A stretch of 52,701 nucleotides of DNA from assembly GCA_026397725.1 (NCBI GenBank), contig JAPLUI010000535.1, forward strand, positions 1 through 52,701. The letters run 5' to 3'. Every line of letters starts with the position of its first letter. Within the stretch, counting starts at the first letter, position 1. This document shows, piece after piece, positions 36,577 through 45,884 of the stretch. The DNA comes from Verrucomicrobiota bacterium (GTDB taxonomy: Bacteria > Verrucomicrobiota > Verrucomicrobiia > Verrucomicrobiales > Akkermansiaceae). The position numbers and the translations under genes were made by a program. The notes beneath the pieces are model-generated. The model did no database searches and had not been told where the DNA came from. It saw only the letters and a list, made by a program, of their open reading frames with translations.

Positions 36577-37596
36577 ATGATAACCATGCAAAGGAAACTG
36601 TCACTCCTTGTCGGCGTTTTCCTCGCTGTCATCACGCCGCAGGCCATTGCCCGGGATCCGCCCACTTCCGTCAAGCCAGAGGTGCTCGGAAAGCTCGGCC
36701 AGCATGGAGTCGGGAAAATTGTGTTTGTCAAACGTGCCACCAATGGTGCCGACCACTATTACACCGAATATCTCACCGGCAACTGGGCGCCGAACGGCAG
36801 CATCTGCACGCTCGATCTCAAAACCGGAACGGTCCAGGAACTTGTTTCGCAATTGAAGGGCGGCATGTTCGAGCGGTTTGACGTGTCGTTTGATGCCAAG
36901 AGAGTGGTCTTTGCGTATAGGGCTACCCAGCCCGCCGGGCACCGGATTTACGAGATCAATGTGGATGGCACCGGCCTGCGCCAGCTCACGTTCCCACCCC
37001 CGGACGAAGATGAACGTATCAAGAAGTTTGGAAGTGACCGCTGTACCGATGACATGCAGCCGTGCTATCTGCCCGATGGCGGCATTGTGTTCATATGCCG
37101 ATCCTGCGTCAGCAAGCACACCCATCTCGCGCTCAAGGTCCAGCATGGCGTGGTGCCGGTGGAGGATGACGGCTCGGCCAACTTCGTGGTCCCGGCCGAA
37201 GCCAATATATTCTTCCAGGTGCTTGACGAGAATTACATGGCGGTGCAGACCGAGCGGACTTATGCGAAATCCGGCAACGTCGCTTATCTCCCGGCCAAAT
37301 CGCTCGGCTCCCACACCAGCGTGCTGGTGGCGATGCTCAGCAAGGGCAAGGTCAAACTGGCCGATCCCAAAAATGCGGAGCGTGCCGCCAAACTCGCCGA
37401 GGTCCACAAGGACCTCAAGCTGGCACCCGAGGAATTGCTCAAGATCACCAACTGGATTGACACCAACGGCCAGTACTACGGCACCTACTGGGGCCGCAAA
37501 AACCTGAAATACAAGGACCACCCGCAGTTCCGTATCTATCCGACTTTTGAGACGGCCACCTCGATGACCTCGCCAGTGCCCGAGGAGCAGAGATAA
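36577..37596 (+). CDS. HzsA-related protein with in-frame internal deletions; haem motifs lost
   Basis: The protein has 339 residues with a signal peptide (LSLLVGVFLAVITPQAIA). It starts like HzsA-related proteins (GKIVFVKRATNGADHYYTEY, FDVSFDAKRVVFAYRA, DMQPCYLPDGGIVFI). It then jumps at CRSCVSKHTHLALKVQHG to the later segment VPVEDDGSANFVVPAEANIFFQVLDENYM. A second jump at RTYAKSGNVAYLPAKSLGSHTS goes to the end (LLKITNWIDTNGQYYGTYW). Roughly half of the propeller and the region that carries CxxCH haem sites are gone, yet the frame is unbroken. Compare the full-length relative at 27080. Whether the mini-protein folds is unknown. It converges with the minus-strand defence operon. Confidence 0.65.
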   Translation: MITMQRKLSLLVGVFLAVITPQAIARDPPTSVKPEVLGKLGQHGVGKIVFVKRATNGADHYYTEYLTGNWAPNGSICTLDLKTGTVQELVSQLKGGMFERFDVSFDAKRVVFAYRATQPAGHRIYEINVDGTGLRQLTFPPPDEDERIKKFGSDRCTDDMQPCYLPDGGIVFICRSCVSKHTHLALKVQHGVVPVEDDGSANFVVPAEANIFFQVLDENYMAVQTERTYAKSGNVAYLPAKSLGSHTSVLVAMLSKGKVKLADPKNAERAAKLAEVHKDLKLAPEELLKITNWIDTNGQYYGTYWGRKNLKYKDHPQFRIYPTFETATSMTSPVPEEQR

Positions 37597-37601
37597 CTCA
37601 A

Positions 37602-37775
37602 ATGAAACACCAAATGCGCCACCACCCTGCCCGCCGCAAAGCGGCGGGCCTGACAGGCAGCCTGTCTGTGCGGACGACACGCTGCGGATGGATACGGCGT
37701 TCGCCTATGCAGGGAAACAATCCGCCCGCATCGACGCGCCGTATACGCTGTGGTGATACTACCAATATGGAGTGA
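37602..37775 (+). pseudogene. Signal-peptide stub related to the 51872 gene
   Basis: ATG at 37602 begins MKHQMRHHPARRKAAG, nearly the same as MKHQIHHHPVRRNV at 51872. It then loses the hydrophobic core and ends at 37773-37775 after 57 codons. In another frame, 37680-37760 reads TLRMDTAFAYAGKQSARIDAP, which looks like a piece of a secreted arabinofuranosidase-type protein. So this is the wreck of a paralog. From here to 37980 no further gene is visible. The related sequence at 51872 lies on the other side of the defence operon. Confidence 0.5.
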
Positions 37776-37980
37776 TGGATTCCGGCCTTCAATCTGCTTT
37801 TACTTCGGCCAATCTAACGGGCTGCTTCATGAATGAGGAAGTGATTTCGAGAACAAAGGCGATTTCGTGCTCATTCACCGCATCGTTGTGGTTTACGTGA
37901 TTATTCTGATACTATCGGATTCCTCGAACATGACTTTGGGTGCGATTGAAATTTCGCATCGCGTAGCGTAAGGGAATCAC

Positions 37981-39486
37981 TCAAGAGTGACTGCCCGGTT
38001 CTGCATGGTGGCTGTTCAACTCAAATCCGAAGGCAACATTCGTGAATTCCGCGGGTAGAATCACCGCGAGTTGGTCAGTGACTCTCTTCCGCATTTCGAT
38101 GGCCAGTTCAACAAGCGGCCTCAGTTCCTCCAGCCTGGTTTCGGCTGGGTTACGGCGGTGCGGATACAGGAGTTTGAGAATTCCCGCCACTGTCTTCTTG
38201 ACGGCATCCTGGTTCCTCCCGGTCATGGCACCGAAGTCCACCCAGTAGTTCACATGGGTCTGATAGTTGAGTCGACGGAGTTCGGCGAAGATTTCGGCGA
38301 GGTAATCGGTCAGGAAGCCATAGCCCGTGGCATAGTTTTCCGGACGAATCTTGGGTACCTCCCAACCCGGCAGGTAGGCGTGGATCCGGTCAAGGAAGGC
38401 GGGATCCTGAAGCTCCGGTGGCAGGACGGAGAACAGGTGGCGATAGTGGGTGGCTGGTGCCTGTCTCTCAAGATCGGTGTCGATGTTGCCACCGAGGACA
38501 ATCGAGCACGGGGCCGAGAATTCCTGGTCGCCGCGGCTGAATTTACCGGTCTGCATGTAGTCCTTCAGCACACTGATGCTGGACTCGGCGTCGTCGAAGT
38601 TGGTGTTGGCGATCTCATCGAAGAAAACGACGTGCTTGAGGCCGATCACGCCCAGCCTGCGGGTGGAATTGTTGAAGAAGAGCGTCGCCGGCGTCGCTTT
38701 GCCGCCTGACACGACGAACGCCCGGTTGGATGTGTTGCGGAAGGTATAAGTCTTGCCCGTTTCACGGGGACCGAGTTCGATAAGATTGTAGTTGGATTCC
38801 ACGAATGGCACCAGACGCATCAGGAAAAGAAGCTTAGTGCGGCGGTCGAAGCGCTCTGGGTTGAAGCCAATCGATTGAACCAGGAGGTCAAGCCATTCAT
38901 CGTCCGTGAACAGATGGCGCTTTTCAATGAAGTCATCCAGGTTGAGTCTCGAATACTGGAGGGGCGTGAACTCCCGGACGTAAAACGGATACTTGCGCCC
39001 TTTGATTTCGTAGGTGGCGTCGTATTCGATCTCCATCGTTCCCCACGCCCCGCTGGTCAGGAGCAGGTCGCTGTAGGTGTCGAGAATGGTGGACGAAATG
39101 CGGACCGTGTCATCACCGAGCGCGGGGACATTTGCCCAATAATGGTCTTTGGCCTGATCGAGTCGGACTGTTAGTTGACCGATCAGGGTGTATCGGCCTT
39201 TCTCCTTAATGCGGCTCTTGATCAATTCCTTCTTGGCGCTCTCCACATAGTGTTCGGTGAGAATGCGGTCGATCTTGTGCTGACCGGCCACCGGGTCTTC
39301 CGGGTTAACATAGCGGCTGACCAGATATTCCATCACATACCGGGGGAATTCCTTGTAGGCTTCGTTCCATCGTGTCAAGGGTTTCAGGATGACGCGATCA
39401 CCAAGATGCTCCATGATTTTCGCGTTGAGGATGTCAGCCGTGCAGCCGGGAGTTGGCGGGTTGGTGGAAATGATTGGATCAGTCAT
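37981..39486 (-). CDS. brxL: BrxL AAA+ protein lacking the Lon-like domain
   Basis: The protein has 501 residues. It matches the N-terminal and ATPase parts of BrxL: HLGDRVILKPLTRWN, RYVMEYLVSRYV, KIDRILTEHYV and FIEKRHLFTDDEWLDLLVQSIGFNPE. The Walker A equivalent is in ELGPRETGKTYTF (about 240) and Walker B in HVVFFDEIAN (about 285). The remainder of the match runs VSGGKATPATLFFN, IHAYLPGWEVPKIRPENY and AIEMRKRVTDQL. Canonical type 1 BrxL is about 680 residues with a C-terminal Lon-like domain; this one stops shortly after the ATPase, within 26 residues of VTDQL. BrxL is a DNA-stimulated ring motor required for phage blocking in some BREX systems. It is the last gene of the operon, 5 nt after pglZ. 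No sign of a frameshifted Lon domain was seen in 37600-37980. Confidence 0.85.
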   Translation of the reverse strand: MTDPIISTNPPTPGCTADILNAKIMEHLGDRVILKPLTRWNEAYKEFPRYVMEYLVSRYVNPEDPVAGQHKIDRILTEHYVESAKKELIKSRIKEKGRYTLIGQLTVRLDQAKDHYWANVPALGDDTVRISSTILDTYSDLLLTSGAWGTMEIEYDATYEIKGRKYPFYVREFTPLQYSRLNLDDFIEKRHLFTDDEWLDLLVQSIGFNPERFDRRTKLLFLMRLVPFVESNYNLIELGPRETGKTYTFRNTSNRAFVVSGGKATPATLFFNNSTRRLGVIGLKHVVFFDEIANTNFDDAESSISVLKDYMQTGKFSRGDQEFSAPCSIVLGGNIDTDLERQAPATHYRHLFSVLPPELQDPAFLDRIHAYLPGWEVPKIRPENYATGYGFLTDYLAEIFAELRRLNYQTHVNYWVDFGAMTGRNQDAVKKTVAGILKLLYPHRRNPAETRLEELRPLVELAIEMRKRVTDQLAVILPAEFTNVAFGFELNSHHAEPGSHS

Positions 39487-39491
39487 GAAAA

Positions 39492-42266
39492 TTAAATGTT
39501 GTCGAGGCCGGCGAGGGCGTCGGTGTCAAGCTTGGTGGTTTTTGGCAGAACATCGACCGGGATGGTCAGTTTGCCGTCGGATGGTTCCATCATATCGCCG
39601 TTTGAGGAGGTATGACGCATGCGGATGGAAACGGCCCGGATTGTGCCGGCAGGGTCCGGTTCCCGATTGGCGGTTTCCCGATAGAGTCCCGGCACCTTGA
39701 ATGTCAGAGTCCGGGCCTCGCCTGCTTTCAGACGACCAGCTTCCGTGATGATGGTCGCGCCGAGATTGGTGACACCTGTGACACCAAAATCAATGGCCGC
39801 CGTGCCGCGGTTGGAGACGATGAATGAACCTTCCCATATCTCATCTTCACCCACTTCGATTCGTTCCGGCACCCCCTCAATGACGACGCGAAGAAGCTTA
39901 GCGCTTGCACGTTTGAGGGTGACGGCCGGGACCACCATTTCCGCCATCGAGATGCCTCCATGCGAATACCTGGCGCTTTTCGCCACGCCATCCCGGCGAA
40001 ACCATTGTCTGCCGATGGTGAGAAAATTTGTCATGCCATCCACCGTTACCTTGACCGCATCGGGATACCGGGAAGGGCAGGTCGCAAGGGTGTAGCGCCA
40101 GCGGATGTCATCCTTTCGGTCAGCGAACGCCGGGTCGTTTACCATGATGGCGTCTCCTTCCAACAATTCAGTGAATCCATGGTCGGAGACTACGACCACC
40201 GAGTCCTCGGGTTGAATCCGCCGCAGTAGATCGTCGAGAATGCCGGCGATGCCATGGCTCGGATCACCGGCAATGTCGGCGCGGATTTTCTGATGGAACT
40301 TTCCGAAGTCGCCGTAGAATTCGTGGCAATCGTCCGAAATCCCGTAGATCAGAACATTCACCATTCGGGCATCCTTGTCCGCACCTCCGAGCTTCGCACG
40401 CGCCTTGAGGGTTTCCCCTTCCTTGATCAGCCGCAGTTTCGATTTCGCATCCTGCTGGGTTAGGCCAAGATTTACCGCCGCCAAAGTGGTTTCATCACGG
40501 GTAGGCTGGCCCTGGAAGCCGCGCCATTCGCCCGACACCGCGCCGCCTAACAGGCTGGTTCTGGCGACAGCCGTGTAGCTCGGGGGGACGGTGAAGAGCG
40601 GTCTCTCGTCCACAATCTGGAAATGCTCGGCCAGGATGGGCCGTGCCACAAGTTGCCATGTGTCAAATCTCATCCCGTCGAAAACCAGCACCCAGACCCT
40701 GCCCGGGGCATTGCCCAGGGAAATGGCGTCCACGGTTTTGCGGAGTTGTTGTCGGATGTACCCAACGCTGCACCAACCGCCATTGCAGAATGCCTCCGGT
40801 GACGGGCGGATCCATTCGGCCAAGGCATGGTCAAGCTGATCCATGACCGCACGGGCACGATCCTTGAGTGAGCCCGGAGCCGGGCTGAGATCGTGGTCTG
40901 CCTCACCGAATAGCAATTTCATGATTCCGGCCACCACGTCGTCATCACCGGATTTTTCCGCCAGATGATGCATGGCGGCAAGGTCGGAGTCTATCAGAGC
41001 CCAAGCGCCGCTGCCGTAGGCTGACAGCAGGGCGGCGGGATTCGGAAAAGCCGGAACAGGCTGGGAAAGTGTCGATTCCAGGCGCTGCCAGCAATGCAGG
41101 AGTTGGAGACCGAAATGAATGGGATCCGCCGAATCGTCGGACGAAGTCGAAGCAAGCAATCCGCTCGTGGCCGCAGTAGCTTCCGCCAGACCGGCCGGGT
41201 GGACGATTAGATTCAGGATGAGGCGGCGCAGCAGCGCCCGTCGTATCGTTAGAGTCGGGATTGTCGCCAAGTGCTTGGCCAGACCGGCGGCATCCAGATG
41301 GTCGAGGTTTGCCAAGGACAGGAGTCGATCGACACGCTTTGGGCTGAGGTAAGGGTCCGCCATCCCCTCGATCTGTTTCCACAGACCTGCGGAGAGCAAG
41401 CGAGCGATGACGTCCATCACTTGGCTTTCAAAGCCGCGCCATTCGCGGTCTACGGGCAAAAGCCCAACGCCGGCAAGCTGGGCGACGGGATTCTGGAGGC
41501 GCACATGATCCGCGAACAGTCGCATGACCAGAAATGCGGCGATCTCATCCGGCGGGGGCTCAAACCACCGCAATTGGTCCGCGACCAATGGCAAGGCGGT
41601 GGACTTGAGAAGGTCGCGCACCGTCCCGCGCATGGAATCGAGCTCCGGTTTGGCTAACAACAGCAACAATCCGTCGGCGATGAACTGGGCGGGACATTCG
41701 GATTCGGGCCAGACATCATCCAACGAGAGGTTCGGTGCATGGGCGAGCAGCACCAGCGCCGCGACCTGCGGACGCCCCCAATCATCCGGCTTGCCCCACC
41801 GCGCCGTGATCTTTTTGGTTGCGCCGGCCAACTCATCCGTCCGCGCGAGAAGCGCTTCGCGGTAGTGACGCAGCGGTTGTGATGGGAAATTGATGTGCGG
41901 GCAAAAGCGTCCCAGATACTTTGCCAACGAAAGGTCAAGCGGCGCTTCCTCATGCAGTGACAGCAGGTCGCTGATCAGCGAGACATCCACGCGTCCATCG
42001 GGCTGGCTTGGCCCGACCAGCACCACGACCACCCGCCCGGCGGCACGTGCCATGCGAAAGCCGATGCGAAATTGGATCTGGTCGCCCCGGAACACCGCCA
42101 GTTGCCAGGTCCTGCCGAGCGGGTCGATGATTTCCGACCCGCCGAGGCCCTTGGAATCGGCCAGCAACCGGTCGGAGTCGAGCACCAACAAAACGCGGGC
42201 GCTATCAGGTTTTCCTGCGAGCCATTGCTCGAAGGATTCGCGGGGGGTGGGAACCGGGGTGGGCAT
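39492..42266 (-). CDS. pglZ: PglZ-domain alkaline-phosphatase-fold protein
   Basis: The protein has 924 residues. The PglZ domain occupies the middle to C-terminal half. The metal-binding Asp is in VLVFDGMRFDTW (about 530) and a nucleophile-type Thr/Ser in PPSYTAVARTSLLGG (about 562). SVVVVSDHGFTEL (about 695) and RYSHGGISMAEMVVP (about 768) complete the metal site. The C-terminal 150 residues are Ig-like beta strands (GSFIVSNRGTAAIDFGVTG). PglZ is the signature protein of BREX and Pgl phage defence, though its exact reaction is not settled. It sits 8 nt after the methyltransferase gene and 5 nt before brxL, so they belong to one transcript. Confidence 0.9.
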   Translation of the reverse strand: MPTPVPTPRESFEQWLAGKPDSARVLLVLDSDRLLADSKGLGGSEIIDPLGRTWQLAVFRGDQIQFRIGFRMARAAGRVVVVLVGPSQPDGRVDVSLISDLLSLHEEAPLDLSLAKYLGRFCPHINFPSQPLRHYREALLARTDELAGATKKITARWGKPDDWGRPQVAALVLLAHAPNLSLDDVWPESECPAQFIADGLLLLLAKPELDSMRGTVRDLLKSTALPLVADQLRWFEPPPDEIAAFLVMRLFADHVRLQNPVAQLAGVGLLPVDREWRGFESQVMDVIARLLSAGLWKQIEGMADPYLSPKRVDRLLSLANLDHLDAAGLAKHLATIPTLTIRRALLRRLILNLIVHPAGLAEATAATSGLLASTSSDDSADPIHFGLQLLHCWQRLESTLSQPVPAFPNPAALLSAYGSGAWALIDSDLAAMHHLAEKSGDDDVVAGIMKLLFGEADHDLSPAPGSLKDRARAVMDQLDHALAEWIRPSPEAFCNGGWCSVGYIRQQLRKTVDAISLGNAPGRVWVLVFDGMRFDTWQLVARPILAEHFQIVDERPLFTVPPSYTAVARTSLLGGAVSGEWRGFQGQPTRDETTLAAVNLGLTQQDAKSKLRLIKEGETLKARAKLGGADKDARMVNVLIYGISDDCHEFYGDFGKFHQKIRADIAGDPSHGIAGILDDLLRRIQPEDSVVVVSDHGFTELLEGDAIMVNDPAFADRKDDIRWRYTLATCPSRYPDAVKVTVDGMTNFLTIGRQWFRRDGVAKSARYSHGGISMAEMVVPAVTLKRASAKLLRVVIEGVPERIEVGEDEIWEGSFIVSNRGTAAIDFGVTGVTNLGATIITEAGRLKAGEARTLTFKVPGLYRETANREPDPAGTIRAVSIRMRHTSSNGDMMEPSDGKLTIPVDVLPKTTKLDTDALAGLDNI

Positions 42267-42274
42267 GGTGGATA

Positions 42275-45175
42275 TCAGGAAAACAGGTCGAGCCTGCCTT
42301 GTTTGTCGTCCTTGATTCGCTTGGCCGGTGCCGTGGCTTGCGTGCCATCCTGGGCTTCGACCAACCGGCGACCGGCGACCGCGGACTGCTTTCTGGCGGC
42401 ATTCAGCAAGCTTGGCTCAACCCCGTCGGACGTTAGATGATGGCTCAAACTAACAATCAAGCGATAGGCGTTCGACTTGTCAAAGCCCAGGTGGGATGCC
42501 TGTGCGTTGGGGTCTTCCTCCAACTCCTTGCAGGTCTCGAAGAGCACGCGGATCCAGTCGCATAGCTCGCCGACCGTGGGCGTGCGCCCCAAGCGGCCAT
42601 CGGCAAGTCGCTCGGCATCGTGCAGCACACGCAGCGAGCGGTCATCGTTGATTTTCTCACGTTCTTCGGCGGTGGGCTCGCGCCAACGGTTCGTGGCGGA
42701 GTCCCGCCAGAAATTCTCCAGTAGCAAATGCTCGAGCACCAATGTTTCCGAGAGCGCGGCGGGAAGCAAACCGGTGGCCTTCATCCACAGCGGCTTGAGT
42801 TCGCCAAGGAGCGCTGGCTGCGCTGCGATTTTCTGACGCAACCATGCGATGGCGGTCAACTCGTCCTTGATGGCGGCTTCCTCCTGCACCAAGTCGCCGC
42901 CGTTACCGCCTACGACCTCCCCACGTAGATACCAACGCTGGCCCACCTTGCGGAAGTAGCGCGAGCAGACGCGCTCGATGAACGGCAGGTTCAACCGAGC
43001 CACATTAACGCCACGCGGAATGAGCACGTTCATCAACATGCTGTTAATGGTAGCGACGGTGCGGTGCTCGTCGTTGTATTTGGCGGGTTCAGCCTTGATG
43101 CGCTCCGGCAAGGTTTGAAGATGCTGTCGCACGGCCTCGGCGAGTTGCTGCTCCAAGTCGTGACCCGCTGCGCGGACTTCAGGGCGAACGACTGAGGGCT
43201 TGCGTAGGTTGAACAAAACGTCCTTGTCAACTACGTCCTCTCCGTCCACGACAGCCTTCATTTGTTTGTAAGTTTTGCCGGTCTTATCTAGAAGTAACAT
43301 ATTTTCGATATGGAATCCGGCTGCATAAACTCCTCTTTTGATTGCTTCAAATACGGCACCATCAGAGTTATTGAATTCGATAGTGGCCCACCGACCCGGC
43401 TTCAATACACGAAACATTTCTTTGAAGGCCCTTCCCATCAAATTGCCGTAGTCCTCAAGCTCCTTAAAGATCCCTCCTTGACGCCTTTCATTTACGACAA
43501 TTTCTTTTGTCTCGTCAGTAAAGTTGTCAAGCCAGCACTCCCAGAGCAAAGAACAGTCGGCATAGTAGATATTCTGACCGAATGGAGGGTCGGCAAAGAT
43601 GTAATCAACCGACTCATCGCCAACGTCCTGGAGTCCTGAGGCATCACCCTGTCGGATGATGACACTGCTCTCAGAATGGATTTCTGACGCTAGTGTGAAG
43701 GTATCTTCGGCTTTATTCTCGAAGCTCTCCCACAAGTTAGCTTCTGCGTTCAAGGATGGAATGTAAAGAGTGCCGCTTATTACAGTGCTGGCCCAACCTC
43801 CACCTCTTGGGCAGTATACAATTCTACGGCGACTTACACGTAGCAGAATCGCTGTGAATGCAAAGCTTAATGCGCTCCTATCCCGCAGGTTGGCAATCTT
43901 TTGAATTTCCGCCCAAAGCTTCGCCAGCGCCCACCTATTTCTTTTTGTCCAAAACTCCCCGAGGTTAGCCAAGTTCTGTTTTGACATCCCGTGCCTCATC
44001 ATTTCCCTACCCATATCGATTGCATGGGTCGGGTGCCAATCAGTGATGAGACGAGATTGAATCTCTTGGATGAGTGCAATCTCGACTTTCGTAGGTCGCC
44101 TATCTTTTCTCACAGCACGCAACTCGGTTGCCTTGGCAGTCCGAATGAGATGCATGTGTTGATATGTCACAAGCACTGGGGATTCGGAAATTTTTTGAAG
44201 CTGACGCTTTTCCCATTGTTGTTTGCAATGAGGGCACACGAGGATACCTGAAATTTCCCCTTTGTTTAAGTCAACGGCAACTTCCCATAGGCTAAAGTCT
44301 TTATTGCAGCCGCGATGAACCTTTTTCGTTTTTAGAATTGGCTTGCCTGCATTTTTTCCTCGTGTACTGAGCTTGCCAGTGGGTTCTTGAATTGGGACGA
44401 AGCCTTCACAGATGTAAACATCCGACCAAACGGTGTATTGCATCATGGCCGGAATACAGATCCACTGCTTGACCTTGGCCACGTCAAGGTCACCCCATTT
44501 TTTGTCACGCGACAATTCGGTCACGGGATAGCCGAGTCGCGCCTCAACCTCGACCTTGGTGAGCAATTCCCAATTCCGCTCATCTTCCTCCAGTAGGTTG
44601 TGCTTGAGTTTCCCATCCGGCGGGTTCTTGAGACGGCTCGTCACATCGACGTTGCTTACGTCGTAAACGCCCGCCGCCGGCTCGTAATGGTCGGTGCCGT
44701 ACAGCCATTCAAACTCGTCCTTCACCGCCGCCTTGATGCGCTCGAACTCGCGTTTGAGCGCCGCTACATCAACCGGCGTGTTGTAGTTGTAGGCGATGTG
44801 GCACGCTGCGGGTGACAAATCGCTGAGGATGCAGGCACGCGGACCGACGCGGTCTGCAAGTTCGGGGAATGAGTCAAGAATATCGGCGGGCGGCTGGACA
44901 CACATCTGGGCCGCGACTCCGGTCATGCCCGAACCGCAAAAGGGATCGAGCACGACATCACCCGGTTGGGTGTAGTGAAGGATATATGGGATGATGCTGC
45001 GGGGCGGAACCTTGGTGTGATAGGAATGCGCATTGTAGATGGGGTCGTTTTTTCCCTCCTTGATGTCGGCGGCAAACGGCGGGCGCTCGTAATAGTCCTC
45101 ATCAGGATCATATTCGCGCGAATGTTGTTCGAGGAACGCCTTGAGTTCCCCGGCTTGTGGCTCTGGGGTGTTCAT
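42275..45175 (-). CDS. BREX-associated DNA methyltransferase with Zn-ribbon (PglX role)
   Basis: The start at 45175 (MNTPEPQAGELKAF) overlaps the NYN stop by 4 nt; 966 residues. Motif I is VVLDPFCGSGMTGVAA (about 77) and motif IV is YIFADPPFGQNIYY (about 528). The Asp-Pro-Pro-Phe form suggests an N6-adenine (or N4-cytosine) amino-methyltransferase. A Zn-ribbon is visible between them (CPHCKQQW near 313, with upstream Cys residues). The order motif I then IV, with a long insert, resembles the Zn-ribbon methylases of BREX type 3 more than type 1 PglX. It would mark host DNA and guide the block on unmodified phage. The middle (about 43250-44440, covering the Zn-ribbon and motif IV) is visibly richer in A+T than both ends, suggesting replacement of the specificity region. 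Confidence 0.85.
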   Translation of the reverse strand: MNTPEPQAGELKAFLEQHSREYDPDEDYYERPPFAADIKEGKNDPIYNAHSYHTKVPPRSIIPYILHYTQPGDVVLDPFCGSGMTGVAAQMCVQPPADILDSFPELADRVGPRACILSDLSPAACHIAYNYNTPVDVAALKREFERIKAAVKDEFEWLYGTDHYEPAAGVYDVSNVDVTSRLKNPPDGKLKHNLLEEDERNWELLTKVEVEARLGYPVTELSRDKKWGDLDVAKVKQWICIPAMMQYTVWSDVYICEGFVPIQEPTGKLSTRGKNAGKPILKTKKVHRGCNKDFSLWEVAVDLNKGEISGILVCPHCKQQWEKRQLQKISESPVLVTYQHMHLIRTAKATELRAVRKDRRPTKVEIALIQEIQSRLITDWHPTHAIDMGREMMRHGMSKQNLANLGEFWTKRNRWALAKLWAEIQKIANLRDRSALSFAFTAILLRVSRRRIVYCPRGGGWASTVISGTLYIPSLNAEANLWESFENKAEDTFTLASEIHSESSVIIRQGDASGLQDVGDESVDYIFADPPFGQNIYYADCSLLWECWLDNFTDETKEIVVNERRQGGIFKELEDYGNLMGRAFKEMFRVLKPGRWATIEFNNSDGAVFEAIKRGVYAAGFHIENMLLLDKTGKTYKQMKAVVDGEDVVDKDVLFNLRKPSVVRPEVRAAGHDLEQQLAEAVRQHLQTLPERIKAEPAKYNDEHRTVATINSMLMNVLIPRGVNVARLNLPFIERVCSRYFRKVGQRWYLRGEVVGGNGGDLVQEEAAIKDELTAIAWLRQKIAAQPALLGELKPLWMKATGLLPAALSETLVLEHLLLENFWRDSATNRWREPTAEEREKINDDRSLRVLHDAERLADGRLGRTPTVGELCDWIRVLFETCKELEEDPNAQASHLGFDKSNAYRLIVSLSHHLTSDGVEPSLLNAARKQSAVAGRRLVEAQDGTQATAPAKRIKDDKQGRLDLFS

Positions 45176-45807
45176 GGGGTGTTCGGTCTGGGACGGTAAT
45201 CCCTGGGGTCGAGGCAGGAATCGTAGAGGGCTCGATCGATGCGGATCCAGTCGGTGCCGTTGATGCCGCGACGGTTGGTCGAGGTGGGGCTGGAGGGAAA
45301 TGCTGATGCCGTTTTGATCCACAGGTCCTGCGCAACGGCGATTGTGCGGATTTCATCGGCGACCTCGGATAGGTCCTGATCCTGGCTGAAAACCAACAAA
45401 ACATCGGCCCGCTGGTGGTGGGCCGCGGAGACGATATCGAGGGCGAGACGGACATCGATGCCCTTTTCCTGGCTTACGAGGATGGTGTGTTCGGTGCCAT
45501 CGGGAAGCCGCAAGCGTTGATTGCGGTAGCGCAGCGAGCGGGTGTAGGTGATAACTCCCTGGCGGCTCATCTGGAGGAGCTTGCCCGCCCAGAAGTGGCT
45601 CCAAGCCGGATCGTCCGCCGGATCCGGAATCCCGGTGTAGAAGCGCACCTCGCCAAGTTGCCAGTCCTGCCGGGCACACACGGCCGAGGCGAGCGCATGG
45701 ACGTCGAAGTTCGGATAGGAATAGCCGAACGCGGTCTTGGCGCAACGGAACAGGTTCTGGCCATCGACAAAGGCAATGGCGCGTTTGATGGCCGGTTCAG
45801 CGGGCAT
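45172..45807 (-). CDS. NYN-domain (PIN-like) RNase family protein
   Basis: The start at 45807 (MPAEPAIKRAIAFVDGQNLF) is chosen because a strong GGAGG sits 5 nt upstream; 211 residues. NYN features are the first acidic strand FVDGQNLF, KGIDVRLALDIV with two Asp, and VLLVFSQDQDLSEVADEI with clustered Asp. Together these form the metal site of PIN/NYN nucleases (LabA/DUF88-like). Such proteins usually cut RNA. Its stop overlaps the methyltransferase start (ATGA), so both are translated in a coupled way. NYN proteins are not a standard BREX part. It might be an effector, or might tune expression of the downstream genes. Its own promoter-like site and a terminator lie just upstream. Confidence 0.85.
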   Translation of the reverse strand: MPAEPAIKRAIAFVDGQNLFRCAKTAFGYSYPNFDVHALASAVCARQDWQLGEVRFYTGIPDPADDPAWSHFWAGKLLQMSRQGVITYTRSLRYRNQRLRLPDGTEHTILVSQEKGIDVRLALDIVSAAHHQRADVLLVFSQDQDLSEVADEIRTIAVAQDLWIKTASAFPSSPTSTNRRGINGTDWIRIDRALYDSCLDPRDYRPRPNTP

Positions 45808-45826
45808 CCGCGCCTCCTTTCCAAGC

Positions 45827-45868
45827 AAAAAATAACCCCGTCCGGGCCTTGCGGCTAGTCGGACGGGG
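45827..45868 (-). terminator. Intrinsic terminator in the NYN leader (possible attenuator)
   Basis: Read on the minus strand, CCCCGTCCG and CGGACGGGG form a perfect 9-bp GC-rich stem (arms 45868-45860 and 45844-45836). It is followed by TTATTTTTTGC. It lies 78 nt after the ATPase stop and about 20 nt before the NYN ribosome-binding site. It could end the upstream transcript or act as an attenuator for the downstream four genes. Confidence 0.7.
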
Positions 45869-45884
45869 GGTAAGTGATGGCACA

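Noticed and set aside
42275..45175. Type I or type III restriction-modification system
   Set aside because: There is no HsdR/Res helicase-nuclease or HsdS gene; PglZ, BrxL and the BrxC-like ATPase show a BREX context.
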